Shown here in pieces: positions 11,539-23,189 of a stretch of DNA of 64,000 nt; position 1 is the first letter of the stretch; each line of letters starts with the position of its first letter. Origin of the DNA: Tachypleus tridentatus (Eukaryota; Arthropoda; Merostomata; Xiphosura; Limulidae); the NCBI RefSeq assembly GCF_004210375.1, contig NC_134834.1, positions 146,291,009-146,355,008 of the forward strand. The letters run 5' to 3'. A model generated the notes under the pieces. It did not search any database. It was not told the origin of the DNA and saw only the letters and a list, made by a program, of their open reading frames with translations. A program made the position numbers and the translations under genes.

Positions 11539-11760
11539 GCCCGGCATGACCGAGCGCGTTAAGGCATGCGACTCGTAATCTGAGGGTCGCGCGTGCGCGT
11601 CGCGTCAAACATGCTCGCCCTCCCAACCGTGGGGGCGTTATAATGTGACGGTCAATCCCACTATTCGTTGGTAAAAGAGTAGCCCAAGAGTTGGCGGTGG
11701 GTGGTGATGACTAGCTGCCTTCCATCTAGTCTTACACTACTAAATTAGGGACGGCTCGGT
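11539..11760 (+). mobile_element. S1 SINE, tail truncated (gene 1 intron)
   Basis: Head and body intact up to gggacggctc, then unrelated sequence. It lies in intron 1 of the large secreted protein gene. Confidence 0.88.
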
Positions 11761-12154
11761 GCAGTGGGCTAACAACCTACTCACTTAAACACATATTACT
11801 GAAACCGCAAGTGATTGCGGCCCTATGTTCCTTCATGGAATTGAGTGACAGATGATTTATTAAAACATCAGTTTAACTTTTGTTAGAATATATTTATAAA
11901 TTACTGTTTGTTTGGCTTTTTTTTTAATAATGGGACAAAGCTTTGTGATTAACTACAAACACACACACACACACATTTTCACAATATAAATAAATATATA
12001 AATTATTTCATACAAGTAAATGGAATTTTGTGTTCTTTATTGTTGAGCACATAGCTTCAAGAAGGGCATATCTGTACTGTAGTCCACCAGATTTGTATCA
12101 TTATAAGCTCTCAGACTCATCGCTAGGTCAGCAGGGTCATATGTAAATCGGTTG

Positions 12155-12285
12155 TTTGTTTGTTTGTTTGTTTAAGGTTTAAAGCTACACAATGGACTAC
12201 CTCTTCTCTACCCATCATGGGTATCGAAACCAGGTTTCTAAAGATGTAAGTCCCCAGATATGACGCTATGCCACTGGTGGGGGAA
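12155..12285 (-). mobile_element. S2 SINE (gene 1 intron)
   Basis: A (gttt)n tail complement, then aaagctacacaatggactac and cccatcatgggtatcgaaac, to the head near gccactggtggg. Confidence 0.75.
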
Positions 12286-12448
12286 AGGTAAATAATTTGT
12301 AACGCAAGTAACCTTTAAAAATGAAGAACAGATAACTATAATATGGATAATCTAGCCATCCATAATATGTTTGGATATAATTTACACGCTTTTATTTATT
12401 TAGGGTACAAATAGGCGCTACAAGCATGCATTATAATTTTATGTTTCT

Positions 12449-12530
12449 TGGTGGCTCAGTAGCAAGTCTGTTGACTCACAATGCTCAAAATCAGGTTTAA
12501 ATAAAGGCAGTAGGCATAACACAGATAGCA
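12449..12530 (+). mobile_element. S2 SINE fragment
   Basis: ggtggctcagtagcaagtct through gcataacacagatagca. Diverged, in the gene 1 intron. Confidence 0.6.
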
Positions 12531-12913
12531 CAACAAACAAAATTATTGTGTATTTTATATTATTTATTCCAAACCTTATAATATTGTATCAAATTGAAGA
12601 TAATGATACATTTAATTTGTTACAGACTCCATTTCAAGGCTAAATGGCATTCAAATAAGAAATGATGAAACTAAACTTTAACGTTTTGGTATGTATGAGT
12701 TCAACACATGGTGACATTAAGACTACATATTTCATGGTTATTTAAAAATCACACTAACCTTAATTTTTAGGTTATAACTAACAATGCTTGATGACAGTAA
12801 AACTAAATATCTCATGGTTAATGAAATGTCAAAATTAAATACCCCTAATAATTTCATCGGATATAATTTTAGCATTGAATGACATTGGAACTGGAATTGG
12901 CCTCACATATTGA

Positions 12914-13185
12914 CGCCCGGCATGGCCAGGTGAGTTAAGGCGTTCGACTCTTAATCTAACGGTCAATAGTTCGAATCCCCGTCGCACTAAACATGCTCGC
13001 CCTTTCAGCCGTGGGGGCGTTATAATGTGACGGTCAATCCCATTGTTTCTTGGTAAAAGAGTAGCTCAAGAGTCGGCGGTGGGTAGTGATAACTAGCTGC
13101 CTTCCCTTTAGTCTTACACTGCTAAATTAGAGACGGCTAGCGCAGATAGCCCTCGTGTAGCTTTGCGCGAAATTCAAAAAACAAA
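12914..13185 (+). mobile_element. S1 SINE, full length (gene 1 intron)
   Basis: Starts gcccggcatggccaggtg. Complete body and tail with an A-rich end. Confidence 0.9.
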
Positions 13186-13443
13186 ACAAACAATTCACAT
13201 GTTGAATGGCAGATAGCAAAAGGTTATCAAAATTAGTGTACATATAAAGTACCAGGCTAGTACTGTAGGTTATCATGCCTGTATTATACGTACTTATAAA
13301 TTATCATGCTTGTATTATATGATATCAGGCTAATATTATAATAAATACAACTGGAAATAGCTCTGTTAGAATCTCTGGCTTTCGATGTTTTATTTTTAAT
13401 TTTTTTAGTGATTATTTTTACCTTGTACGCACAACTCACTACC

Positions 13444-13552
13444 CACCCGCTAGTACAACGGTAAGTGTAGGGTTTTACAACGCTAAAATCAACGGTTCGA
13501 TTCTCTTTGGTGAGCTCAACTGATAGCTCGACATGGCTTTGCTACAAGAAAA
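13444..13552 (+). mobile_element. S3 SINE
   Basis: S3 is a third tRNA-related family: acccgctagtacaacggtaa, aacgctaaaatcaacggttc-gattc (B-box), ctcaactgatagctcgacat, and gctttgctacaagaaaac. This copy abuts the S1 copy at 13553 without a gap. Confidence 0.75.
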
Positions 13553-13822
13553 CGGCCCAGCATAGCCAAGCGTGTTAAGACGTGCGACTCGTAATCTGAG
13601 GGTCGCGGGTTCGCATCTCCGTCGCGCCAAACATGCTCCCCCTTTCAGCCATGGGGCGTTATAATGTAACGGTCAATCCCACTATTTGTTGGTAAAAGAG
13701 TACCCCAAGAGTTGGCGGTGGGTGGTGATGACTAGCTGCCTTTTCTCTAGTCTTACACTGCAAAATTAGGGACGGCTAGCACAGATAGCCCTCGAGTAGC
13801 TTTGTGCGAAATTCACAAACAA
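13553..13822 (+). mobile_element. S1 SINE, full length (gene 1 intron)
   Basis: Starts cggcccagcatagccaag. Head with ggttcgcatctccgtcg; complete tail. Confidence 0.9.
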
Positions 13823-13996
13823 AAATTATAAGAAAACACATACACAAATCATTGACGTACTAAAATAAATAAATATAAATTATAGATAAATTCCACAGAA
13901 AATTATGAAAACAACTATCTTCTTTAATCTTTAAAACAAATATTTATGGTAAATTTACCTGTATTGTCAGGACAAAACATTTTGCTTAAATCTTAC

Positions 13997-14002
13997 CTTC
14001 AT
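13997..14002 (-). CDS. First coding exon (Met-Lys) of the large secreted protein
   Basis: On the minus strand the sequence reads gagaac-ATGAAG-GTAAGA, so a two-codon coding exon meets a consensus donor (GT at 13996-13995), phase 0. Splicing to the acceptor at 11343 gives Met-Lys followed by a hydrophobic stretch, which completes a signal peptide that the big exon alone lacks. The intron is about 2.65 kb and holds at least six SINE copies. The exon is too short for any ORF finder; the call rests on donor quality and on how well the joined peptide reads. A transcript would settle it. Confidence 0.6.
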
Positions 14003-14095
14003 GTTCTCGAATGTTCTTTTTCAAACAGATGAGCACCAGTGATCCAAGGAGAGCATTGATTTTAGTTATGAAGCTTCGAATGATGTTGGAAACAC

Positions 14096-14250
14096 ACTGA
14101 CTTTTGATTTAAACTCAGAGGATGTTTAAATGTACTGATTTTTTAGTTCAACTCAAAGAGCGTTCAGATGTACTGACGTTTGATTTAAATTCAGAGAACG
14201 TTCAAACGTACAGATTTTTCAGTTACACTCAGAGAACTTTCAAACGTACG
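14096..14250 (+). repeat. 38-bp tandem repeat upstream of gene 1 exon 1
   Basis: Four imperfect copies start at 14096, 14134, 14172 and 14210 (unit actgacttttgatttaaact + cagagaacgttcaaacgt). The array lies about 95 bp 5' of the Met-Lys exon of the large secreted protein gene, in its promoter or 5' UTR. Confidence 0.85.
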
Positions 14251-15027
14251 GGCTTTGAGCATTTACAGCCTTCACCGTAATGCAGTTGGGGACTTTAACG
14301 TTCTGAGGTTTTGTACGTATGGTAAATTTTAGTTAAACCAACATTTCAAGTTTAACCTACATCCGGACTCGAAATCAGAAGCCAGCGACGGAATACACAA
14401 CAACTACTTGAAAAATATTAATTCATTAAAGGAAAAAAAAAGAAAACGCAAAAGAAATCGTCATCGGTTTAAACACAAAAATAACAGTTTCTAATACAGT
14501 CCTTTAGGAACCTGTTTTTCTGCACGTGTTTCTTTGTGCGGTACTACCTTATTTTAAACGAAAAAGTATCCTATTTTTTGCGAATGTATTTTACTGTAAA
14601 GGCTTGCTTGATTTGCGTGCGTTGCACGCTCTGTCATTGAACCGGCCATCTGTGATCACGTGATCTATCTATTTCTTAACAAGTACACAAGAACTGCGTT
14701 ATTTTACAAACTAGAATTAGACCAGTATTATATATATATATACATCACCTGAGATGTAGGCCTTTTGGTCACTAGAACACGTGTGCTCTAGATTGATAGT
14801 ACTGTCCATATTTGTATGGGTTTTTATTATACAGGAAATACTGGAATAATCGGTACAATGCTTCTATTGTTGTTATAGTTCATGATTTTACGTTAAAGCA
14901 CATATGGATACTGTGAACATGATAAGACATGAAATGTTGATCTTCCTATAGTTTACTGCAGTATCTAGGTTATTAAACTTTGCAATGTTCAAACCACAAA
15001 CCTAATCGGGTGTTTACCGCAGAGTGA

Positions 15028-15290
15028 ATGGCCCAGCATGGTCAGGTGGTTAGGACGATTTACTCCCAATGTAGGAGTCGCACGTTCGAATCTCCGTCCC
15101 ACCAAACAGGGTCGCCCTTTCACCCTTGAGGGCATCATTATCTTATGATCAATCGCATTATTTCTTGGTAAAAGCAAAGCTTAAAAGTTGGCTGTGGGCG
15201 GTGATGACTAGCTACCTTCCCTCTAGTCTTATACTGCTAAATTAGGGACGATTAACGCAGATAATCCTCGTGTGTGAAACTCAAAACAAA
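15028..15290 (+). mobile_element. S1 SINE, diverged
   Basis: atggcccagcatggtcaggt head with anticodon region actcccaatgtagg. Complete but older; the B-box is kept (cgttcgaatctccgtc). Confidence 0.85.
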
Positions 15291-17493
15291 CCAAACCAAA
15301 TTGAATGAAAATTGAGCTTTAATTTGCAAACACAAACATGAGTTTAAACTGCGCCAGTAGTCTTTTCGCGGGATCAATCCTGGCACCTGTTTGCACACAC
15401 AAGAGATATTGTCATCGAAAGGAGTTTTTTGCACCCGTCTTCTTTTTCTACGAGACCCTGTGAATCGCCAAAAATTTAGTGTGGCAACATAATTGCTCAA
15501 CAAGAAACAACTGTGTGACTTGCAGTGGTGGTGGTGGTGATGGAGGGGGTGGGGATTGAGATGCTGCCATTAAAAAGTGCTTGTGCTAGATAAAACAAAC
15601 TTCTATAGTTAGACAATTCAATGTGTTCCACGTATACACATTAATAGCGGTAAAAATATCATACATTACGTGTAAAATACGTTTTTTTATTAACTTATAA
15701 ACAGCGGTTTTAACATCTTGATCACATCAAAATATAGAGACCGTAATAAAGCGCCAGTGTGGCCAAATGACTGGGTGTCGGGTATTGAATTGAAGGTTTT
15801 AGAAATGATACTGCGGAATACGTTCCATGGTCACGTTATAGTAGTTGCAGCTAATTCATTTATTCGGTTTAATAACCGGACAAAGCTCTTGTAGCGACGG
15901 TGGATGATCCTGAATAGGTGTCTGCCCTTTGGTCAGTAGTTTAATGTCAGAGACGGATATATAAGGACCCTAAGAGCAGAACAATTCATGAATAATTCTT
16001 TTCTCAATTCATACTTTTGTAGCCTCATTATAACATTGCATCATATTATTTAAACTGCTTTTTTGCATTTGTTACCAAAAACTGATCATGAGTTTCGTGA
16101 CAGAGATGATTCTTGAGAGTCACATTTTTCAGGTAGTAGTCAGTCCATCTTTGTAGGTCCGAGCATTTCTCCTTAGAGGACATACTGGAATAAACGGACT
16201 CTGTATGATGTTCTAAGTCAAAAATGGTCATCGGGTCCGAGAGGTTACAGACCTTCCATTCTTTAAGCCGTTTTTTCTGCTCCGTTGTTTGTTCTTCTTA
16301 TTAGGATTTAATTCTCTGCACCTTTTTGGACACTCCCTAGCTAAAGGAAATTGTGCTTCTTTCATCTGTTTCCTAAATTGTTATTCCTTTTGTCTATCCC
16401 TTTTACGATTTACCTTTGCAGTCACTTATACCTCACCATGACCTTATTCACATCAGGTTTATTGGTAAATATACAGTACCTTGTGACCTTCCATTTGCAA
16501 GTGAGTTTTGGAGAGCCAAACTTTTAGATATATCAACTACGTCCGACCAACAAGAAAATCGACTCGTACATCAAGTAAGGAGATAGCGTTATATAGATCT
16601 AAGTTTGGCAGTGTGGGTTTTAATACAGATTATAACGACGAAACAACAGAATGTTTTGTGGTGGAATTTTTCTCACATTGGTTCTAACAAAATTACCATA
16701 TTTTTCTACTTAGCATAACATAAGGTCTATTCCAATATAATCTCCACATGGTTGGTCCACTACGGGAATTAACTAATCTGGACTGAACTGGCAACACCAC
16801 GGTATTTGAGTTACAGATTCGGTGTTATTAACACTAGCTTCTTGTTTATGAATGTAATTCTAGTTACACAGGGAATATTTGTTGAAAATATGTGTTGTGA
16901 AAGTCGTTTTCTCTTTCAAAGGTGGATGATGATTGGATAACATAAAGTGAACTGGTTGTGTTGAATATTTTCAAGGTTTTACAAAACCAGATTCTAGCGT
17001 TGTTAGTCCGCAGACTTACCGCTATGTCATTGTGGGTTGTTGATGGGTAGTTTATTGTACTTTCAGCTTTTGTACTGCACGTGCACTGAACATCTAGAAA
17101 TGTGGATTTTGACCCCAAATATTATTAAAGATCCAGTACCCGGTCACCTAACAAGTGGGTACAAATAGAAAACAAACAATTGTTTGCATACAATTTCGAG
17201 AATGCTTCCAAACGTAGATGTCGTAGAGGTCATTAATAACTCCCTAATTAGATGAACATCTGTACAAATATATTTTGTGCTCAAGTTATAGAACGTTGTT
17301 TGTCCGTCTAATCTTATGTACTAAGTTTGTCATTTTGTTTGATTACAGTTTATTTTATTTTGTTTACCACGTTTCTGTGGCCTTGTCACATTAAGATAGG
17401 AAGCTTATTAGCGAAAAATTCAAGTTCAGCGTTCGGTAGTTAGTCATGATGTACAAACGTACCGTTCCTAACTTTAAGGTGATTCATTACAGA
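15291..17493. other. Intergenic stretch
   Basis: Contains a G-rich run near 15522-15555 (ggtggtggtggtgatggagg-gggtgggg) and short frames (61-84 codons) without coding signs. No repeat family or gene was recognised. Confidence 0.45.
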
Positions 17494-17766
17494 GAGGCAC
17501 CGCGCTCGACTCCAGGTGCTCAACTCCTAATCTGAGGGTCGCGGTTTCGAATCCCCGTCCCACCAAACATGCTCGCCCTTTCAGCCGTAGGAGCGTTATA
17601 ATGTATGGTCAATCCCACTACTTGTTGGTAAAAGAGTAGCCCAAGACATGGCGGTGGGTGGTGATTACTAGCTGCCTTCCCTCCAGTCTTACACTGCTAA
17701 ATGAGGGACGGCTAGCGCAGATAGCCGTCGTGTAGCTTTACGCGAAATTAAAAAATAAACAAACAC
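17494..17766 (+). mobile_element. S1 SINE, full length
   Basis: Head rearranged (gcaccgcgctcgactccagg), then ggtttcgaatccccgtc, full body and tail. Confidence 0.88.
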
Positions 17767-17770
17767 TACA

Positions 17771-17967
17771 GAGAAGGTAGCTAGTCAATATCACTTACTT
17801 TCAGCGTTTAGGCTTCTCTAGTCTAACCGAATAGTTGGATTTTAACATTACTATTATAACGCATCTACGACCCAAAATTCTTAAGAGCGATGTTTTTCGG
17901 TGCTAGAGAGACTCGAACAAGGATCTTGAGTTTCGCACTCCAACAGGGTAACTACCGGGTGGCTCTC
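17771..17967 (-). mobile_element. Old S1-related SINE
   Basis: Strongly diverged, but the order aaggtagctagtcaat, aaccgaatagttggattt, ctattataacgc and gagactcgaacaaggatc matches S1 reversed. It is tail-to-tail with the previous copy. Confidence 0.5.
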
Positions 17968-18389
17968 GGCCCTTTTTAGTTTTATCATATATATCAACTA
18001 TTACTTCATTGTCACAAACCCTGAGGACAAACCTATTTTGACGACCGTTTTCACCGTTCTAATTAATTAATATTAAATGGTTGACTACAAAAACCACATA
18101 AATTGTTCTGTGATAGAAACACTTTTGACATGGTTTCAGATTTGAATAATTTGGAATTAATATTCTGTTACCGTGAAAACTTTTACAAAAATCAAAAAAT
18201 GTTAAGCAGTTTTTGTTTGTCCTTTGTACAATTAAATTTGCGCATCTTGCATTTCCGTGTTCATTGCACTTGTTCTCTCTAGAGACTGTTTATTACGCGT
18301 TATTTACTCTATCAAATTACTTTATAGGATCATACAGGGCGGCACAAAATCAATACGACTCTAAAACGTGTATATAAAAAATTATTTTC

Positions 18390-18600
18390 TCACAGCAGCC
18401 TCTATTTAGGATCGAGGATTCATGGTTCGAGTTCTATTGCTGCGAAACCGCGCTCTGCACTTTAGAGCCGTTGTTGCGTTATAAGAGTGACAGTTAAATT
18501 CCACCCTTCAGTAAGACAGCCACAGAGTCGGATGCTGCTGGTTAGTTAATATTTCAAAATTGAGTAACTGAGTAGGCTCATCACAAGTAGCTCTTTCGTA
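18390..18600 (+). mobile_element. tRNA-related SINE, diverged S1 relative
   Basis: ggttcgagttctattgctgc (B-box-like), then gcgttataagagtgacagtt and aaattccacccttcag, which parallel the S1 body. It may be an older subfamily. Confidence 0.45.
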
Positions 18601-18851
18601 GGTTTGTGTGAGTTTACAAAATTTCTGTTAGAAATGTTGCTGTCACCGTCCTAACACTGATTGAAATGCCCTACATGTGGAAATTTTCATATTCAAATCA
18701 GATGTTTTGGCTTAAATGCAACATTCACGTGCCAAATACATTAAAATTTTATTAAAACAATTGTTGTTTTAGGCAAGTGAGATTAAGAGAGAATAAAAGC
18801 GAAGATTGTTTTTTATAAAAAATATTTGTTTATTAAAACTCACCAGCTACA

Positions 18852-19537
18852 TATAAATATAGTACTGTGCAAAAGTCAAAAATTAGATTTCAGGCTTCTT
18901 TCAAAAACAATGGAAGGTATATCACAGGTGAAACAATAACATTTTATCAACCATTATATTTAACACAACAGAAACTCAGTGGAAGTGCTTGAGTTCAGCA
19001 AACAATTAAGATATTGTGTATCCCCTATTGTTTTAATAACTACAGACAGTCTTCCAGGCATTGCTGCAATATATTTACTCAAACTGTCCATACTATACTA
19101 CCATAAAGTTTTCAACCTGTCAAATCCCAGATATGCTCAATTGGGTTGAGATCAGGGTTCTGTGAGAGCAAAATTTGAATAGCTTCAGTAGCTTCTTTCT
19201 TAACTAAGGAATTTCTGTATGGCTTGGATGAGTGTTTGGGGGCATTATCTTCTTGGTAGTAGAATCCTTTACCAATAATACATAAACCACTTGACATGCC
19301 ATGATGGATCAGTATCTGATGGTACTTGTGTTGGTCCATTATTGCATCTATTTTCAGATATCACCTTTTGCCTCAGCAGAAGTCCCCCCCCCCCAAACTA
19401 TCATAAGGCCTCTCCATGCTTCATGGTAGGTGCTATAGAATAAGGTATCTTTCACCTTTCTTCCACCAGACATACAACCTATGCTTTGAACCAAATATTT
19501 CAAACTTGGACTCATCTGTCCGTAACACCCTTTTTTT
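18852..19537 (-). mobile_element. Tc1-like DNA transposon remnant
   Basis: The low-coordinate end has a Tc1-type terminal sequence (agtactgtgcaaaagtc, about 18860-18876). Transposase traces read on the minus strand: TDESKFEIFG near 19510 (first catalytic Asp), EDNAPKHSS near 19230 (second Asp) and QNPDLNPIEHIWD near 19140 (catalytic Glu). The pieces lie in different frames with stops, and the N-terminal DNA-binding half and the other terminal repeat are missing. It is a dead, 5'-truncated copy. The run of C near 19386-19395 falls where the transposase would read V-x-V-W-G. Confidence 0.8.
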
Positions 19538-19849
19538 TTTACTTTATACCAAATTTCAGTCTCTTGACATTATTTGGAGATTAATGTAAAGTGTTTAACT
19601 GCTAAACGAACAAATTGTTACCGAATTTTAAACTAATAGGACCAGTACGTGTCGTGTATTATACTATACATAACTTGGAACACAAGACTGGAATAAAATA
19701 TATCATAGTTTATCTGCGTCTTTTATTTATGAAGTTACAATAATGTTGAGATTGGAATGTCATGGTTATCTGCGTCTTCTATTTATGAAATTAGAGTAAT
19801 GCAGATTTTTTCATGAAAACAATTCTTCTATTTAATTTTTATTGCTGTT

Positions 19850-19970
19850 AAACACATATTTACACAATGAGCTATTGGTGCTCTGCCCATCATGGGTATC
19901 GAAAACAGAGTATTAGCGTCGAAAGTCTGTATACTTGGAGGTGAACCACTGGAGCCAAAATAATGCTACT
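19850..19970 (-). mobile_element. S2 SINE
   Basis: gctctgcccatcatgggtat-cgaaaac and ggaggtgaaccactggag match S2 reversed. Confidence 0.65.
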
Positions 19971-20017
19971 CCTAAATGAACAATAAAGATGATTGTAATA
20001 AAATATGGTGTTTGGAA

Positions 20018-20175
20018 GTGAACAGTATCTTACGAATGACACATTGAAGTGGACAGTATCTTACGAATGACACATTAAAGTGAACAGTATCTATCGAATG
20101 ACACATTAAAGTGAACAGTATCTGACGAATGACACATTAAAGTGAACAGTATCTTACGAATGACACATTAAAGTT
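20018..20175 (+). repeat. 31-bp tandem repeat, five copies
   Basis: Unit gaacagtatcttacgaatga + cacattaaagt, with copies at 20020, 20051 and onward in 31 bp steps, nearly identical. Confidence 0.92.
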
Positions 20176-20447
20176 ATTTATAGTGATTTATTATCTATTT
20201 CATTTATCACAGACTTTTGCAATGTATTTTTGTAATTCATTTTCAGCACAACTATATCCATGAAAACAGAGGGCGACTTATTTTACAAACCGGGTGGTTC
20301 TTCATGGAAGGTGAGAGTTAGACTGAATAAGTGAAATATTTCTGGTCATTTCAGGCTAAATCGTCTCCTATAGAGTAAATCTGGCAGTAAGATACTCAAA
20401 ATACTTTGAACTAACAATAATTTGTGTAATAAAAGTTGCATAATTAG

Positions 20448-20590
20448 TGACAAGAGACAATGCTGACATTTTTATACGTTCTGGTGTAAAACTGACAAGA
20501 GACAATGTTGATATTTTTATGTGTTCTGATGTAAAACTGACAAGAGACAATGCTGTTATTTTTACATGTTCTAGTGTAAAACTGACAAAT
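20448..20590 (+). repeat. 45-bp tandem repeat, about three copies
   Basis: Unit gacaagagacaatgctgaca + tttttatacgttctggtgta + aaact, repeated at 45 bp steps. Because 45 is a multiple of three, both strands stay open (about 60-80 codons), which explains the frames here without a gene. Confidence 0.9.
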
Positions 20591-20799
20591 GTTATTTGTG
20601 AATATACCATCTCATTACGATGGTTGACTAATGGTTAAATTGAAAGATAGAGAGACAGACTAAATTATATGACATTGTAAATAAGCAATTTTGCAAAAAT
20701 GCAAACCATACCATGGGACGTGAACCATAAACTCTAATCCAAACTACAGATATAATTTATCATATTTTGGGGATGTTGTTTCCTCGTCGTTTAAAAGTT

Positions 20800-21045
20800 A
20801 AACCGGCTGGTTAACGGTAAATTTACAGATTTACAACCATAAAATCCGGGATTTGATTCCCTACAGTAAACAGATCGCAGTTAGCCCATTGATAGCTTTG
20901 GGCTAAAAGAAATCTAGTGTTTGCTTCTTTGTTGTTAGGCTCAAAGCTACACAAAAGACTATCTGTGTTGTGCCCAACACGGATATCGAAACCCAGTTTT
21001 GAGCATTATCAAACCTACTACAACTCATGCGATATATTTGTTTTA
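20800..21045. mobile_element. Two S2-type SINEs, tail to tail
   Basis: 20803-20910 is forward (ggctggttaacggtaaattt ... cccattgatagctttgggct). 20930-21020 is reversed (caaagctacacaaaagacta ... ggatatcgaaacccagtttt). Both diverged. Confidence 0.6.
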
Positions 21046-21760
21046 CCTGAAGGCTTCCAGTTCGAATTTCGGCTATACCAGTAAAGTGAACACACATCAC
21101 GTGTATAAATAAGTTTGAAATCACATAAGAGTTTTCCAAGTAACACAGAGTGAAAATCATTACTTCATTTCATTGTTTCAGAAACTATTGTTGTCACTTG
21201 CTTTTGGTATTAAGATTCAGATATAGGTTATTCTCTAAAGATGCGTTATAGCTATATAATAAGTTTTTAGAAATGGAAGTTTCATTTTTCACTACAGAGC
21301 TTGACGCAGTTGTTTTAGTTAACTCACTCCAAGAAACTTTTATATCCAGTTTGGGAATAAGTATTTTTATTTTCTTAGTTTAGAGAATATTTATTCAAAA
21401 CTATTTTCTTAGTTTCTGCCAATTTAGAAAACACTTCTGATTTTAAGATCTGATACGCAAAAGGTTTGATATAAACGACGTATTTTGAAACTTAAAAACT
21501 CGTGCATGTTTTTTTCTTTAAAAACGTATGAAGAATATTGACAGTCCCCTTTCATGTAATTAACTTATTGTTGTTGTTTGTAACGTGGAACAAAACTGAA
21601 ATATTCATGCAACGTTTATGTTTATAAAGTAAACTTACAAACACCTACATCAGTTTTCCTATTAGTTTTCATGTATAAGTTTTATCATTAGCTGTGATAA
21701 GTAGGTTGACGATCTGGTTATGTCCGCTTCAAAGAGCTGAAATAGAAGTTGTGGCTTATT

Positions 21761-22933
21761 TTACACTTCAATATCTCGTTTGTAATCAGAACGTCTCAGA
21801 AGCTGTTGAATGGTCTCATATGGAAGATATACCACACGATAAGCAAATTTTGATCCTGTTTCACCGTTATGTTCGTTGTGTGATTGGTTGATTTGGTAAG
21901 GTATAACATCGCGAAGTTTCTCTGGTGTTGGTGAGACCTCCTGGACTACCTCTTCCTGTAAACTTGAAGTGTTTCTTCTAGTTGACACTGAGCTATCACG
22001 AAAATTAGGAGCTAATTCTTTAGTGATTTGCGCAGAGAAACTGCCACGCCCCCTTTTGCTGTTGGAATTTTCTTGTGGCCGGTGCTGGTTATTTCTAAAC
22101 GCAGTAGATGGGAATCTTGGATTTTTAAAAGAACGAGAAAAGATATTTCCTTCTCTGAAAAACATGTCTTTCAAATGGTCATAGTGGTTAAACTGTGACT
22201 CAGGTCTGGCAGTGGAGGAAGATGGTGTTCGGATTTTCTGGCTAGAATCTTGAACGGATGGGGTTTCAAAAGCTTTAGATAATGGTTCATCGTCGTCAAA
22301 ATATACTAAAGGCTTCCTGTTGCCATTTACTAAGGTTGGCTTTCTTTGTTGGTTTTGGTTGTGAGAATTGGATTTTATTCCGTAATCAGTCAACGGTGTC
22401 CAGTTGTGAATGGAAGGCGTGATAAATCTGTCAGTAGATTTGGGAGCTTTGTTGGAACTTTTCAGTTTAGAGTTATTGATAAAAACTTTTCGAAGAAAGA
22501 TCGAAGTAGGCTTTCGTCCAAAAGCTGTTCGTCCTTCATTGAAATTGTCTTTTATATTTGGAACATCAAACTGAAAACGACCTGTTGACTTTCTGTCAAG
22601 TTTGGTCGGTGTTACCCTTCTGAAACCACTAAAAGAGGGCGTTTTTTGATTGTAGTAATTTTTTCTAATATAATAATCATTGAAATTAGGAGTATCGTAT
22701 CCTTTAGAACTAAACCCATTGGAACGATCGGACGTATAAAAACCAGTATTAGTGGGTTCATGTGAAACGTAAAATCTGTCCGTGGGTGGTGGATTTTCCA
22801 ATATAGGACGAAATTGAGGATTCCTATTGTTGTCCACATCGTGATAGTTGGCTAACGGCGGGGTGAAAAACACCTGTTGCTGTTGTCCTTCAACTCGAAG
22901 AAGGAATGCCAGGAAAGTAAGTACCAACAGCAT
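21761..22933 (-). CDS. Secreted disordered protein, 390 residues
   Basis: The gene is unrecognised. The frame is open slightly upstream, but the ATG at 22933 starts a classic signal peptide (MLLVLTFLAFLLRVEGQQQQ) and lies 3 bases after a plausible acceptor (ccatgtgttattcag, ending 22937). A non-coding 5' exon further upstream is therefore likely; I could not place it. The mature protein is hydrophilic and rich in N, S, T, P, R, with spaced STDRF/TDRF-type motifs (PPTDRFYVSHE; PKSTDRFITPS), a basic middle (KRGRGSF) and no Cys pattern or known domain. The last residues (FAYRVVYLPYETIQQLLRRS) look more ordered. AATAAA signals on this strand lie at about 21395 and 21371, some 370-390 bp after the stop. 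It shares strand and style (signal peptide, low complexity) with the larger gene 7 kb away, so a matrix or cuticle-associated role is a guess. Confidence 0.72.
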   Translation of the reverse strand: MLLVLTFLAFLLRVEGQQQQVFFTPPLANYHDVDNNRNPQFRPILENPPPTDRFYVSHEPTNTGFYTSDRSNGFSSKGYDTPNFNDYYIRKNYYNQKTPSFSGFRRVTPTKLDRKSTGRFQFDVPNIKDNFNEGRTAFGRKPTSIFLRKVFINNSKLKSSNKAPKSTDRFITPSIHNWTPLTDYGIKSNSHNQNQQRKPTLVNGNRKPLVYFDDDEPLSKAFETPSVQDSSQKIRTPSSSTARPESQFNHYDHLKDMFFREGNIFSRSFKNPRFPSTAFRNNQHRPQENSNSKRGRGSFSAQITKELAPNFRDSSVSTRRNTSSLQEEVVQEVSPTPEKLRDVIPYQINQSHNEHNGETGSKFAYRVVYLPYETIQQLLRRSDYKRDIEV

Positions 22934-23189
22934 GTCCTGAATAACACATGGTAACGAATTAATTATCAGAAACATTAACAAATAGCATCGTGTTTCTTGT
23001 CAGAATTAAATATAACTCTGTGATACAAAACAACAGTATTTAAATACTAAATGTCATTATTTTAAACCAATTCATTCACATGTTTACTGCGCGACATGTA
23101 TTTCATTAGATTTATTTTAATAAGTCAAGGAGGTCACATCTTGCCCCATTTGTTTAGCACTCAAATATAATAGGGTTTAACCATGTTAC

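Noticed and set aside
15522-15555. G-rich run as a quadruplex or regulatory element
   Set aside because: Only GG/GGGG tracts in a GGT microsatellite; no gene nearby to support a role.
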